Assembly: GCA_903829325.1 (NCBI GenBank)
Contig: CAIKPM010000014.1
Coordinates: 1 to 61,629, forward strand
DNA length: 61,629 nucleotides
Direction of reading: 5' to 3'
From: an uncultured bacterium
Lineage (GTDB): Bacteria > Vulcanimicrobiota > Vulcanimicrobiia > Vulcanimicrobiales > Vulcanimicrobiaceae
The notes beneath the pieces are model-generated. The model saw only the letters and a program-made list of their open reading frames with translations, had not been told where the DNA came from and searched no databases. How positions within the stretch are numbered: position 1 is the stretch's first letter; each line of letters starts with the position of its first letter. A program made the translations under genes and the position numbers. Of this stretch, positions 25,728 through 34,828 are shown piece after piece.

Positions 25728-26813
25728 CTAACTCGCTTTGACGGGGGGCTTGAGCTGCTGGCGCACTTTGGCGATCACCGCGTCGGTGAAGCCCGAGGTG
25801 GTCGTTTTGCCGCCGAGGTCAGCGGTACAAATCCCCTCATTGACGCAAGCGAGCACCGAGGCTGAGATCGCTTGTGCAGCTTCGCTTGCCCCGTCAACTT
25901 TCGCATACGACAGAACCGCCGCACTGGCGAGGAGCATCGCCATCGGGTTTGCCACGTTTTTGCCGAAGAGACGCGGCGCCGTGCCATGCGGGGCTTCGGC
26001 CATCACGACATTGGGTTGGAACGAGTCATCGAAGGCTAGCAAGGTTGACTCGGCTGCGGCAATCGTGCCGTACAGCTGCATCACTAAGTCGGAAAGACAG
26101 TCCCCGTCGCGATTGAGCGAGGGGATGACGACGGGTTGTGTGAGCCCTGAGATCAGTAAGGCATAGGTCGAGTCGATCAGCTGGGGATCATAGGTGACCC
26201 CAGGGTGACGTGCCGCAGCGGCATCCATTTCCTCTTTGAGCATGCCTTCGTATACCGGGCTGACGGTATATTTCGGTCCGCCGAATACTTTTGCATCGTG
26301 GCGTTCGGCGTAGAAAAAGGCGTATTCTGCGACCGCGCGGCAGACGCTGCGTTCGATCCGTTCGGTGCGGAAGGCTACTTCGTAGTCGCCGGCGCCTTCG
26401 CGCCATTCCTTTGCCTCGTACGCATCGCCCACTGCCATGCGCACCACCGCGATGGGATGCGTGATGCCGGCTACCGGCGTCACGCCAGGGAGCGGGCGGC
26501 CTACGCGGAGGATGACTTTGCCATCGATCGCTTTGCGCACGATCGCATTGGGAGAACCGACGTCGCCCTTGGTCTCGGGGGTAATCGTTGCTGCTTTGAG
26601 GCCCAGTCCCGTGCGTTTCATCGCTGAGGCAGCTTCGAGGACTACCGTATTTTTGGTCGCGCGGCGATTTTCCAGAGAAAGATCATAGTGCTCAAAATCG
26701 ACATCGATGCCGGTGACCGATCCATCAAGGACACGGAGCGCCTCAACGAGCAGCTCTTGGCCGGTTTCATCTCCTCCGAGCACGACGATAATGGGTTTCG
26801 CCACGAATTTCAT
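25728..26813 (-). CDS. Isocitrate/isopropylmalate dehydrogenase family protein (probable isocitrate dehydrogenase)
   Basis: A 361-residue beta-decarboxylating dehydrogenase. Family blocks seen are VVLGGDETGQEL at the N-terminus, GLKAATITPETKGDVGSPNA, and VAEAPHGTAPRLFGKNVANPMAML, the NAD(P)-binding segment. The KAATITP and SPNAIVRK stretch resembles NADP isocitrate dehydrogenases more than LeuB. With sucCD in the same window a TCA role (isocitrate to 2-oxoglutarate) is plausible, but the exact substrate and cofactor are not settled. The start is ATG 26813 with GAAAGG upstream. Confidence 0.8.
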   Translation of the reverse strand: MKFVAKPIIVVLGGDETGQELLVEALRVLDGSVTGIDVDFEHYDLSLENRRATKNTVVLEAASAMKRTGLGLKAATITPETKGDVGSPNAIVRKAIDGKVILRVGRPLPGVTPVAGITHPIAVVRMAVGDAYEAKEWREGAGDYEVAFRTERIERSVCRAVAEYAFFYAERHDAKVFGGPKYTVSPVYEGMLKEEMDAAAARHPGVTYDPQLIDSTYALLISGLTQPVVIPSLNRDGDCLSDLVMQLYGTIAAAESTLLAFDDSFQPNVVMAEAPHGTAPRLFGKNVANPMAMLLASAAVLSYAKVDGASEAAQAISASVLACVNEGICTADLGGKTTTSGFTDAVIAKVRQQLKPPVKAS

Positions 26814-26916
26814 CCTTTCTCTGGACAGGGAGATGGGGATTTGTGGAAGTCCTGCCGTCTGGCCTGCATCTTGGCAAGGGAGCTGAGAGGTTTGACGATA
26901 ACGCTGTGGGCGAGTA

Positions 26917-29154
26917 ATGGCACCATCACGAAAAGCAAATCATTCCAAGAAAAATCTCCGCTTTGAAATAGTGGGTTTAGGTATGCTTGGCTTCGGCGTG
27001 CTCTTCGCGATGCCGATGCTCATGCCAGACGGCCATGCAGGGGCTGTAGGCTATTTTGTGCGCAGTCCACTCGTATATCTCTTTGGCCGTATGGCGTTCG
27101 GTGTTTCGGTCATCTTTTTTCTCGGTGGGCTCGGTTGCTTTCTCGAAGAAGTTCATGAGGGTGCCAGTGCCGGCGCGTTGACGCTAGTCACGGCTTTGTT
27201 CGTGTTGATCGATATTGCATGGGCCCAGGGCAAGATTGGTAGCTTCATTTCTGGCGCTTTGCACGCCACGTTTGGCGAACTGACTTTCATCGTTCTGATT
27301 ATCGCAGCGTTGATGATCGTATTCCATATCTTTGAGTGGTCGGTCAAGCGGGCGATTGGCCGTGGATTGTTGTGGGCTCGCACGATGCTTCAGGCTTTGT
27401 TTGATGCGCGCTTACCGCATCCGCGCCATATTGCACTCGCGATGGGCTTGGGCGGCGAGCGTGAAGCCAATCCCTCGGATTCTGATGCACGCAAGCGTAC
27501 GCGTAAGCAGCCGGAGACCTCGGCCTCCGCTCCGGTCATGAATACGGTGCTCGAACTGCCGCGTGCCGTCGCCGAACCACAACCACCCTTGAGCGACGAC
27601 GTCGTCGATGTGACACCCAAGCCCCAGCAAGATGCCGTTGTCAGAACCGTGCACGAAGATCTCCGTTGGAGTGATGCCGCAACGGTTGAAGGCCACACCG
27701 CGCAAACGTTACGTCAGCGTCGCAACTACGTGTTGCCCGATCTCGCTCTTTTCGATCAACCGACGGTCCAAGTGACCGACGAAAGCTCACGGGCGAAGCT
27801 TTTGGTCGAAACCCTAGCTTCATTCGGGGTCGAAGCTCGTGTCGTTCATACCGAGCGTGGGCCGTCGATTACCCGGTACGAGCTTGCGCCTGCTCGAGGC
27901 GTAAAAATATCGCGTATCACTTCACTTGCTGACGATATCGCACTTGCCTTGGCCGCTACTTCCGTGCGTATCGAGGCTCCTATCCCGGGGAAATCAGCGA
28001 TTGGGATTGAGGTCCCGAATGCGGTCGTGTCGATTGTGGCGATTCGGGAAATTATCGAGGCCTTGCCTCCGCTTTCCGATATCGCCTTGCCGATGGCTTT
28101 GGGCAAAGATATTACTGGTCGGCCGGTGTACGCCGATCTTGGTAAAATGCCTCATTTATTAGTGGCAGGCGCAACCGGTGCGGGCAAAAGCGTTTGTCTC
28201 AACAATATTATTGCGTCGTTACTTGCCACTGCTACGCCTGATCAGGTGCAGTTGTTGATGATTGACCCAAAACGGGTTGAATTAACGGTTTATAATGGTA
28301 TTCCACATTTAGTCAAGGACGTTATTACTGACGCGCGCATGGCGGCCGGAGCTTTGTTCGAGATGACCAAAGAGATGGATTCGCGTTACGAGCGTTTTGC
28401 ACAAGCCAGCGTCCGTAAAATTGAAGAATATAATCGCAAATTTCCCGATGAACAATTACCGTATGTTGTGATTATTATCGATGAGCTTGCTGATTTAATG
28501 TTGGTTGCGCCAGCGAAAGTCGAAACCACGATCTGTCGTTTAGCCCAGTTAGCCCGAGCCACGGGGATTCATCTGATCGTTGCGACTCAGCGCCCTTCGG
28601 TTGATGTGATCACCGGTATTATTAAAGCCAATATTCCTTCGCGGATTGCGTTTGCGGTTAGCTCGCAAGTCGATTCACGCACGATTCTGGACATGGCCGG
28701 AGCCGAACGCTTGCTCGGTCGAGGCGACATGCTTTTCTTGCCGATTGATGCCCCGAAACCCCGACGTGCTCAGGGTGCCTTGATCACCGGAGAAGAAGTA
28801 TCGCGCTTGGTTGCTTTTTGGGCCGCGCAGGGACGTCCGAAGAATTTAGTCGATGTTGAAGTCGTCCCGATTGAAGATGAAGATTCGGGCAAGACGATCG
28901 ATCCGCTCTCCTACGATGCCGCCCGTTTTATCATCGAATCGAATTATGCCTCAACCGCTCAGCTCCAGAGCCATTTCCAGATCGGTCATCCCCGAGCGGT
29001 GCGCCTGATGAAGTGCTTGGAAGAGATGAAGGTGGTTGGGCAGCACGAGGGCACCAAGCCCCGCAAGATCTTGATCGGGATCGCCGACCTTGAGCTGATG
29101 TCGTCACGCTTTGGCAAAGGTGTTGAAGAAAACGTTTCTCTCTTTGAAGCATAA
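26917..29154 (+). CDS. ftsK: FtsK/SpoIIIE-type DNA translocase
   Basis: A 745-residue septal DNA pump: about four TM segments (residues 15-150), an acidic and Pro-rich linker (about 175-270), a RecA-like motor with Walker A GATGAGKS and Walker B VVIIIDELADLM, the ATQRPSVDVITG motif, and a C-terminal gamma winged helix (STAQLQSHFQIGHPRAVRLM). The gamma domain implies recognition of polar KOPS/SRS-like sequences. The length is closer to the Bacillus/Clostridium SpoIIIE type than to E. coli FtsK. Confidence 0.95.
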   Translation: MAPSRKANHSKKNLRFEIVGLGMLGFGVLFAMPMLMPDGHAGAVGYFVRSPLVYLFGRMAFGVSVIFFLGGLGCFLEEVHEGASAGALTLVTALFVLIDIAWAQGKIGSFISGALHATFGELTFIVLIIAALMIVFHIFEWSVKRAIGRGLLWARTMLQALFDARLPHPRHIALAMGLGGEREANPSDSDARKRTRKQPETSASAPVMNTVLELPRAVAEPQPPLSDDVVDVTPKPQQDAVVRTVHEDLRWSDAATVEGHTAQTLRQRRNYVLPDLALFDQPTVQVTDESSRAKLLVETLASFGVEARVVHTERGPSITRYELAPARGVKISRITSLADDIALALAATSVRIEAPIPGKSAIGIEVPNAVVSIVAIREIIEALPPLSDIALPMALGKDITGRPVYADLGKMPHLLVAGATGAGKSVCLNNIIASLLATATPDQVQLLMIDPKRVELTVYNGIPHLVKDVITDARMAAGALFEMTKEMDSRYERFAQASVRKIEEYNRKFPDEQLPYVVIIIDELADLMLVAPAKVETTICRLAQLARATGIHLIVATQRPSVDVITGIIKANIPSRIAFAVSSQVDSRTILDMAGAERLLGRGDMLFLPIDAPKPRRAQGALITGEEVSRLVAFWAAQGRPKNLVDVEVVPIEDEDSGKTIDPLSYDAARFIIESNYASTAQLQSHFQIGHPRAVRLMKCLEEMKVVGQHEGTKPRKILIGIADLELMSSRFGKGVEENVSLFEA

Positions 29155-29160
29155 GAAGTC

Positions 29161-29183
29161 ATAGCGCCCCTCCTGGGCGTTAT
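29161..29183. repeat. Inverted repeat between ftsK and mqnE
   Basis: ATAGCGCCC (29161-29169) and GGGCGTTAT (29175-29183) pair over 9 positions with one G-T wobble, loop CTCCT. No T tract follows on the plus strand, so it is a weak or Rho-assisted terminator, or a leader hairpin of the mqn operon. Confidence 0.4.
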
Positions 29184-29230
29184 GGTATCAAGAGAGCAAG
29201 GATGTTTGGATAGATGGGAGTGCAACGGCC

Positions 29231-30376
29231 GTGGTAGTGAAGTGTGACCCTGCTCTTGAGGCGATTGAGGCTAAACTTGAGCGGGGGGAGTCGCTTTCGC
29301 AGGCTGATGGTGTCGCTTTATTGCGGACGCCTGATTTGCATACCCTAGGTAGGTTGGCATTGGCCGCCAAGCGCCGCAAGAGCGGTGACAACGTGTATTA
29401 CGTTTTGAATCGCTATATTAATTCGACGAATGTGTGTTATGCCGATTGCCAGTTCTGCTCTTTTTCTCGCTCCGAAAAAGATGCGGATGCAGTGCGTATG
29501 TCGGGTGATGACGTTTTTGCCAAGGCGCTTGAGACCGGAAGCAATTTTAATCAGCTGCATATTGTTGGCGGACATGATCCCCGGCAATTATCGCTCGATT
29601 ATTGGCTGCCGCTGATGCGTCGCTTTAAAGATGCGTTGCCTCATGTCCAGCTATCGCTGTTTACTGCTGCGGAAATTGATTATCTAGCGCGCCGCCACCG
29701 GCTTTCATATGATGTGATTTTAGGACGTTTGCGCGAGGCTGGGCTTGATAACATCAACGGTGGCGGTGCTGAGGTGTTCAGCGAGCGCTATCGCAAAATT
29801 GTCTGCCCAAAAAAAGTTGATGGCGCGCATTGGCTAGAGATTCATGAAGTTGCGCATCGTCATGGTATTGCTTCGAATGCTACGATGCTGTACGGCACGG
29901 TGGAAACGCTCGAAGAACGCGCCGAGCATTTTGTTCTGTTGCGCGAATCCCAGCAACGCTCCCCAGGCTACAACGCGTTTATTCCCTTGGCATTCCATCC
30001 CGATGGCAATGCGCTCAATGATTGTGGGCCGACGAGCGGCCTTGATGATTTGCGGATGTTCGCAACGGCGCGCTTGATGCTTGATAATTTTGATCATATT
30101 AAAGCGTACTGGATGATTCAAGGACTGAAAATTTGCCAGGTCGCTTTGCATTTTGGTGCCGACGATATGGATGGCACGCATGGCTCAACCGATGAAGAAC
30201 GCATTTACCATAGTGCAGGTACCGATTCAGGCCAATATGTTGATGATCGTGAGTTCCGCCGGCTCATTACTGCAAGTGGCTTCGTCCCAGTCCGCCGTAA
30301 TTCGACTTATGATGTTTTTGCCGCCGATTGGAAACCCGAAGACGGCATGCCCCAGCGCGTCGCTGTTGCGGTCTAG
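29231..30376 (+). CDS. mqnE: Aminofutalosine synthase (radical SAM)
   Basis: A 381-residue radical SAM enzyme of the futalosine menaquinone pathway; it adds adenosyl to 3-[(1-carboxyvinyl)oxy]benzoate to make aminofutalosine. The 4Fe-4S motif is C69-x3-C73-x2-C76 (CYADCQFC). Family blocks are NVYYVLNRYINSTNVCYADC and INGGGAEVFSERYR. mqnA and mqnC lie directly downstream, so the three form an operon. The other steps (mqnB, mqnD) are not in the window. Confidence 0.94.
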   Translation: MVVKCDPALEAIEAKLERGESLSQADGVALLRTPDLHTLGRLALAAKRRKSGDNVYYVLNRYINSTNVCYADCQFCSFSRSEKDADAVRMSGDDVFAKALETGSNFNQLHIVGGHDPRQLSLDYWLPLMRRFKDALPHVQLSLFTAAEIDYLARRHRLSYDVILGRLREAGLDNINGGGAEVFSERYRKIVCPKKVDGAHWLEIHEVAHRHGIASNATMLYGTVETLEERAEHFVLLRESQQRSPGYNAFIPLAFHPDGNALNDCGPTSGLDDLRMFATARLMLDNFDHIKAYWMIQGLKICQVALHFGADDMDGTHGSTDEERIYHSAGTDSGQYVDDREFRRLITASGFVPVRRNSTYDVFAADWKPEDGMPQRVAVAV

Positions 30377-30385
30377 CGTCCAGCG

Positions 30386-31216
30386 ATGTTCGCTTCGGGC
30401 CGCATAGCGTATACGAATGATCTGCCACTCTATGCGGCGTTTGATGAAGGGGTCCTGAATTATCCCGGCCCGCTTCATGAGGACGTGCCTGCGGAATTAA
30501 ATCGTTTGTTGTTATCGGGAGAGTTGGGCTTGAGCCCCATCTCAGCGTATGCTTATGCCTTGCATGCCGAAGAGCTCGCTTTGATGCCTGATGTCTGTAT
30601 CGGCTCACGGCACATGGTATGGTCAGTGATTTGCGTGAGTCGCACGCCCTTAGCGGATTTGTCTGGCGCCGTGATTGCCGTGACGACCGAATCAGCCAGT
30701 GGCGTGAATTTGTTGCGCGTGCTGCTAGAACGCCGTTTTGGTGTACAGGCTTCTTTTGAACGGGTAACTGATCCATTCGCGGCCGCGCAAGCTGGCCGAC
30801 CGACCCTCCTCATTGGTGATGTGGCGATTGATGCACAATTGCATTTTCCGGCCGAATGCATCCACGATTTAGGCCAGGTTTGGCATGCCTGGACTGGCTT
30901 GGATATGGTGTATGCCGTCTGGGCGGCTCGGCGGGATGTTCTGCAGAACGAGCGTCCAGGGGTCGTTGCTGCTTTGCAAGCGTTGCGTGCAGCGCGAGCG
31001 TGGGGCTTAGACCATATCGAGCGAGTGATTGAGCGCGCGCAAGCGCTGCATCCGCGTGCGGCTGGGGTCTACGAAGCCTATTATCAGACCTTGAACTTTT
31101 CGTTTGATGCACCCGCGCGCGCTGGGCTTTTGCGTTATTGCCAAGAATTGCATGCGATCGGTGCCATTCCAAGATTACCGATCATTGAGCCGGAGGTGTT
31201 TTGTGTCAGTCGCTAG
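30386..31216 (+). CDS. mqnA: Chorismate dehydratase
   Basis: A 276-residue protein of the periplasmic-binding-like MqnA/MqnD fold. It dehydrates chorismate to 3-[(1-carboxyvinyl)oxy]benzoate, the substrate of the MqnE encoded just upstream. Seen are the start RIAYTNDLPLYAAF, the block LGLSPISAYAYALH and the WHAWTGLDMVYAVWAARRDV region typical of MqnA. It starts 9 bp after mqnE and overlaps mqnC by 14 bp. Confidence 0.93.
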   Translation: MFASGRIAYTNDLPLYAAFDEGVLNYPGPLHEDVPAELNRLLLSGELGLSPISAYAYALHAEELALMPDVCIGSRHMVWSVICVSRTPLADLSGAVIAVTTESASGVNLLRVLLERRFGVQASFERVTDPFAAAQAGRPTLLIGDVAIDAQLHFPAECIHDLGQVWHAWTGLDMVYAVWAARRDVLQNERPGVVAALQALRAARAWGLDHIERVIERAQALHPRAAGVYEAYYQTLNFSFDAPARAGLLRYCQELHAIGAIPRLPIIEPEVFCVSR

Positions 31217-32282
31217 TTTGCTCGATCACGCCGCTACAGGTGGCCGTCTGAGCGTGGCCGATGGTGTCCGCTTATATCGAGAAGCGCCTTTGCACGAACT
31301 CGGTGCGGCGGCGCATTATCGTCGGCAGATGCTGTATCCGGAACCTGTTGTAACATACGTTATTGATACAACAATTAATTATACGAATATTTGCAATGTC
31401 CACTGTACCTTCTGTGCCTTTTTCCGTCCAGAAAAACACGCCGAAGGATATACGATGTCGCATGAGCAGGTGCTTGATCGCGTTAAATGGGCGGCAGATC
31501 AGGGTGCCACGCAAATCATGATTCAAGGTGGGGTAAATCCCGAGCTGGATTTATCGTGGTTTGAGCGCTTGTTTGAGCGTGTGCGTCGCGAATTTCCCGA
31601 GGTCGATATTCATTCGCTTTCGGTTTCGGAAATCAATGGACTTGCGAAAGTGGAAGGCATGACTGCGCGTGAGGTGCTCGAGCGCTTGCGCGATGCGGGA
31701 TTAAAATCATTACCTGGCGCTGGTGCTGAGGTCTTAGTCGAGCGTGTTCGGCAGCGAATCAGCGCTCGCAAAATCGTCCCGGATGAATGGATCGGCATTA
31801 TGCGCGATGCACAACTACTCGGTTTACCGACGACTGCAACAATGATGTTTGGCTCAATCGAGCGCGACGAAGAACGCATCGAGCATCTGGAAGTTATTCG
31901 TTCCTTACAAGATGAGACAGGCGGTTTTACGGCATTTATCCCGTGGTATTACGTGCCGTACGCGACTCCGCTCAAGGGTCAAGAGGCGACGGGGCTTGAG
32001 TATCTGCGTGTGCTCGCGCTTTCTCGGCTGTATTTGCACAATATTCCGCATCTCCAAGCCTCGTGGCTGACACCTGGGCTGAAGATGGGCCAACTTGCGC
32101 TGTTTTACGGTTGCGACGATATGGGTGGCACGATTCTTGAGGAGCGAGTTGTTCATGATGCGGGATCAACGAACACGGCGACTCGTACGCAACTCGAGAA
32201 TATCATTCGCCAAGCGGGCTACACGCCGGTCATCCGCGACACCTACTGGAACCTGCGCCCGGAAATGGCGCTAGCGACGTAA
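31203..32282 (+). CDS. mqnC: Cyclic dehypoxanthinyl futalosine synthase (radical SAM)
   Basis: A 359-residue radical SAM enzyme that cyclises dehypoxanthine futalosine. The cluster motif is C64-x3-C68-x2-C71 (CNVHCTFC). Other blocks are INYTNICNVHC, MIQGGVNPELDLSW and SLPGAGAEVLVERVR. The frame is open from 31104, but GTG 31203 (MSVASLLDHA) after the GGAGG at 31190-31194 is the proper start. Last gene of the mqn operon; it converges with the cystathionine gene 7 bp later. Confidence 0.94.
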   Translation: MSVASLLDHAATGGRLSVADGVRLYREAPLHELGAAAHYRRQMLYPEPVVTYVIDTTINYTNICNVHCTFCAFFRPEKHAEGYTMSHEQVLDRVKWAADQGATQIMIQGGVNPELDLSWFERLFERVRREFPEVDIHSLSVSEINGLAKVEGMTAREVLERLRDAGLKSLPGAGAEVLVERVRQRISARKIVPDEWIGIMRDAQLLGLPTTATMMFGSIERDEERIEHLEVIRSLQDETGGFTAFIPWYYVPYATPLKGQEATGLEYLRVLALSRLYLHNIPHLQASWLTPGLKMGQLALFYGCDDMGGTILEERVVHDAGSTNTATRTQLENIIRQAGYTPVIRDTYWNLRPEMALAT

Positions 32283-32289
32283 AGCGCGC

Positions 32290-33462
32290 TTACCCGGGAG
32301 GGTAGGTGTCGAGTGCTGTGGTGATATCCGCGATCAGATCGTCCGCCGCTTCAATGCCGACCGACAGGCGTAAGAGGCGGTCGGTGATCCCGCGGCTTTC
32401 GCGCTCTTGCTGAGGGATCGAGCCATGCGTCATCGTTGCTGGATGGCACATGAGCGATTCAACGCCACCTAGGCTTTCTGCGAGGCTGAAGAGCCTCGTT
32501 GCTTTCACCACGGCTTTGACGCGGTCAAAATTGCCGCGCATCGTGAATGAGAGCATCCCGCCAAATCCCTGCATCTGCGCCCGGGCGAGCGCGTGCTGGG
32601 GATGGCTCGGTAAGCCGGGATAATTGACGCTCTCGATATCATCTCGCTTAGCCAAAGCACTCGCCACTGCCAGAGCATTGGTTGCGTGTTCGCGCATACG
32701 GAGGGCAAGCGTTTTCGCGCCGCGCATGGTCAGCCAGGCGTCAAAGGGGCTCGGTACGGCTCCACACGCATTTTGATGGAAACGCACAGTGGCTGCGAGA
32801 TCGGGATTATTGCTAATCACGACTCCGCCCACGACATCGCTGTGGCCGCCGATATATTTTGTCGTTGAATGCACGACGATATCCGCACCCAAACCGAGCG
32901 GTTGCTGGAAATACGGCGTTGCGAACGTGTTATCCACAACCAGAACCTGACCGGACTTGCGCATACCGACAATCGCTTTGATATCGACCAAATTGAGCAG
33001 TGGGTTGGTTGGGGTTTCGACCCAGATCATCTTGGTTTCTGGGCGCAAAGCTTGGCTCACCGCTGCTGGGTTGCGCATATCGACGAAGGTGAACGTCAGA
33101 CCGTAGCGCGGCAACACTTTCGTGAATAAGCGGTAACTGCCGCCATAGAGATCCTCGCTGACGACGACGTGATCTCCGGCCGAGAGCAGATTGAGCACGG
33201 CCGTGGTGGCGGCCATGCCACTGGCAAAAGCGATCCCAAATTCGCCGGCTTCGAGGGCGGCCAGTTGGCGCTCTAAGGCCTGTCGGGTCGGGTTGTTGGT
33301 GCGGCTGTAATCAAAGCCACGATGCTCACCAATGCCTAGCTGGGTATACGTCGAGGTCGCAAAGATGGGGACGATCGTCGCGCCGGTCGTCGGCTCTGCG
33401 GCCTGACCGACGTGGATAGCTTGGGTGGCAAAAGCGAGATCGGCAAGCGGTTGTTTAGGCAT
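32290..33462 (-). CDS. Cystathionine gamma-synthase/gamma-lyase
   Basis: A 390-residue Cys/Met-metabolism PLP enzyme. Seen are the start FATQAIHVGQAAEPTTGATI, the YSRTNNPTR motif, and the PLP lysine in HSTTKYIGGHSDVVGG, then SLGGVESLMCHPATMTH. Together with the CBS gene that overlaps its start by 8 bp it could complete reverse transsulfuration (homocysteine to cysteine), which favours gamma-lyase activity. Gamma-synthase and gamma-lyase cannot be separated by eye. Confidence 0.92.
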   Translation of the reverse strand: MPKQPLADLAFATQAIHVGQAAEPTTGATIVPIFATSTYTQLGIGEHRGFDYSRTNNPTRQALERQLAALEAGEFGIAFASGMAATTAVLNLLSAGDHVVVSEDLYGGSYRLFTKVLPRYGLTFTFVDMRNPAAVSQALRPETKMIWVETPTNPLLNLVDIKAIVGMRKSGQVLVVDNTFATPYFQQPLGLGADIVVHSTTKYIGGHSDVVGGVVISNNPDLAATVRFHQNACGAVPSPFDAWLTMRGAKTLALRMREHATNALAVASALAKRDDIESVNYPGLPSHPQHALARAQMQGFGGMLSFTMRGNFDRVKAVVKATRLFSLAESLGGVESLMCHPATMTHGSIPQQERESRGITDRLLRLSVGIEAADDLIADITTALDTYPPG

Positions 33463-34828
33463 TGTTTTCCACTGACGTTGAGAGAAAAGTGATGATGTCT
33501 TGGCGGGTTAAAACGCCGATCGGTCGGTTCTGCTCGGTGACGACAATCGCTGAATTCGCGAGCGTCAGCAGCTTGTACGCGCGGTCTACTTCAACCGCTG
33601 CGTCGAGGGTCGGGAAGGGGCGGCCCATGACGGCTTGCACCTGTTTGTGCAAGAGATCCGAGCGATCAAAAACGGCCTGCATGACCGCGACATCGTTGAT
33701 GCTGCCCACAATTTCAGCGTCGCGCATAACCGGAATTTGCGATATTTCATAGCGCCGCAAGAGATCGAGCGCACGATTGACGCTATCGGTTTCGGTGACG
33801 GTGATCATCGGTGGTAGCGGCTGTTTGCTCCCCAGCACATCGCCAACCGTGGCGATGCGTCGTTCTTCGGCGAGGAATCCGTTGGTGACCATCCATTCAT
33901 CGTTGAATATTTTTGACATATAGCCACGCCCCGAGTCGGGGAAAATCACCACAACGACCGCGTCGGCTGGCAGACGTTGGGCGAGTTTAACCGCCGCCAC
34001 GGCAGCCGTACCCGCGGAGCCGCCGACCAGCAAGCCTTCTTCGCGAGCGATCCGACGGGTCATCAGAAACGACTCGCGATCAGTCACGCGCATCATTTCG
34101 TCGATGACTTTCATATCGATGGTGTCGGGCAAATAGGACATCCCGATCCCCTCGACGGCGTACGATTTGGGCGTGTCGCCGGAGTAAATCGAGCCAGCTG
34201 GATCGGCGCCGACTACGACGATATTGGGATTCTGCTCTTTGAGATAGCGCGCGGTACCCGAGATAGTGCCGCCGGTGCCCAGGCCGCACACCAGATGGGT
34301 GATCTGGCCTTTGGTTTGCCGCCAAATCTCAGGGCCAGTGGTGTGGTAATGCGCGTCGGGATTGGCGTGGTTGTGAAATTGATTCGGCTGAAACGCACCG
34401 GGGATTTCGCTCGCTAAGCGATTCGCGACGCTATAGTACGATTCGGGCGATTCGTTCGGGACATTGGTCGGGGTGATCACGACTTCGGCACCATAAGCGC
34501 GCAAGAGGTCGATTTTCTCTTGAGACATCTTATCGGGCATCGCGAGGATGCAGCGGTAGCCGCGAATGGCTGCGGCCATCGCTAGTCCAGAGCCGGTGTT
34601 GCCGCTCGTCGGTTCGACGATAGTACCACCGGGCTTGAGATCACCGCGCCGTTCGGCTTCGATCAGCATCGCGAGTGCGGGGCGATCTTTGATGCTCCCG
34701 CCGGGATTGACGTATTCGACTTTAGCTAGGACGAGCGGAACAGCGCCGTCGATAACTTTGTGTAACCGCACGAGCGGGGTATTGCCGATCACATCGAGAG
34801 CGGTCTCGAAATAGTCCATCGCGATCAT
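33455..34828 (-). CDS. Cystathionine beta-synthase with C-terminal CBS pair
   Basis: A 457-residue PLP fold-type II enzyme: VIGNTPLVRL, the PLP lysine in NPGGSIKDRPAL, EPTSGNTGSGLA, CGLGTGGTISGTARYLKE and GGSAGTAAVAA. Residues about 335-457 hold two CBS motifs that may sense adenosyl ligands. It condenses serine (or acetylserine) with homocysteine. ATG 34828 overlaps the yvcK stop (ATGA), so its translation is coupled to yvcK. Confidence 0.93.
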   Translation of the reverse strand: MIAMDYFETALDVIGNTPLVRLHKVIDGAVPLVLAKVEYVNPGGSIKDRPALAMLIEAERRGDLKPGGTIVEPTSGNTGSGLAMAAAIRGYRCILAMPDKMSQEKIDLLRAYGAEVVITPTNVPNESPESYYSVANRLASEIPGAFQPNQFHNHANPDAHYHTTGPEIWRQTKGQITHLVCGLGTGGTISGTARYLKEQNPNIVVVGADPAGSIYSGDTPKSYAVEGIGMSYLPDTIDMKVIDEMMRVTDRESFLMTRRIAREEGLLVGGSAGTAAVAAVKLAQRLPADAVVVVIFPDSGRGYMSKIFNDEWMVTNGFLAEERRIATVGDVLGSKQPLPPMITVTETDSVNRALDLLRRYEISQIPVMRDAEIVGSINDVAVMQAVFDRSDLLHKQVQAVMGRPFPTLDAAVEVDRAYKLLTLANSAIVVTEQNRPIGVLTRQDIITFLSTSVENNA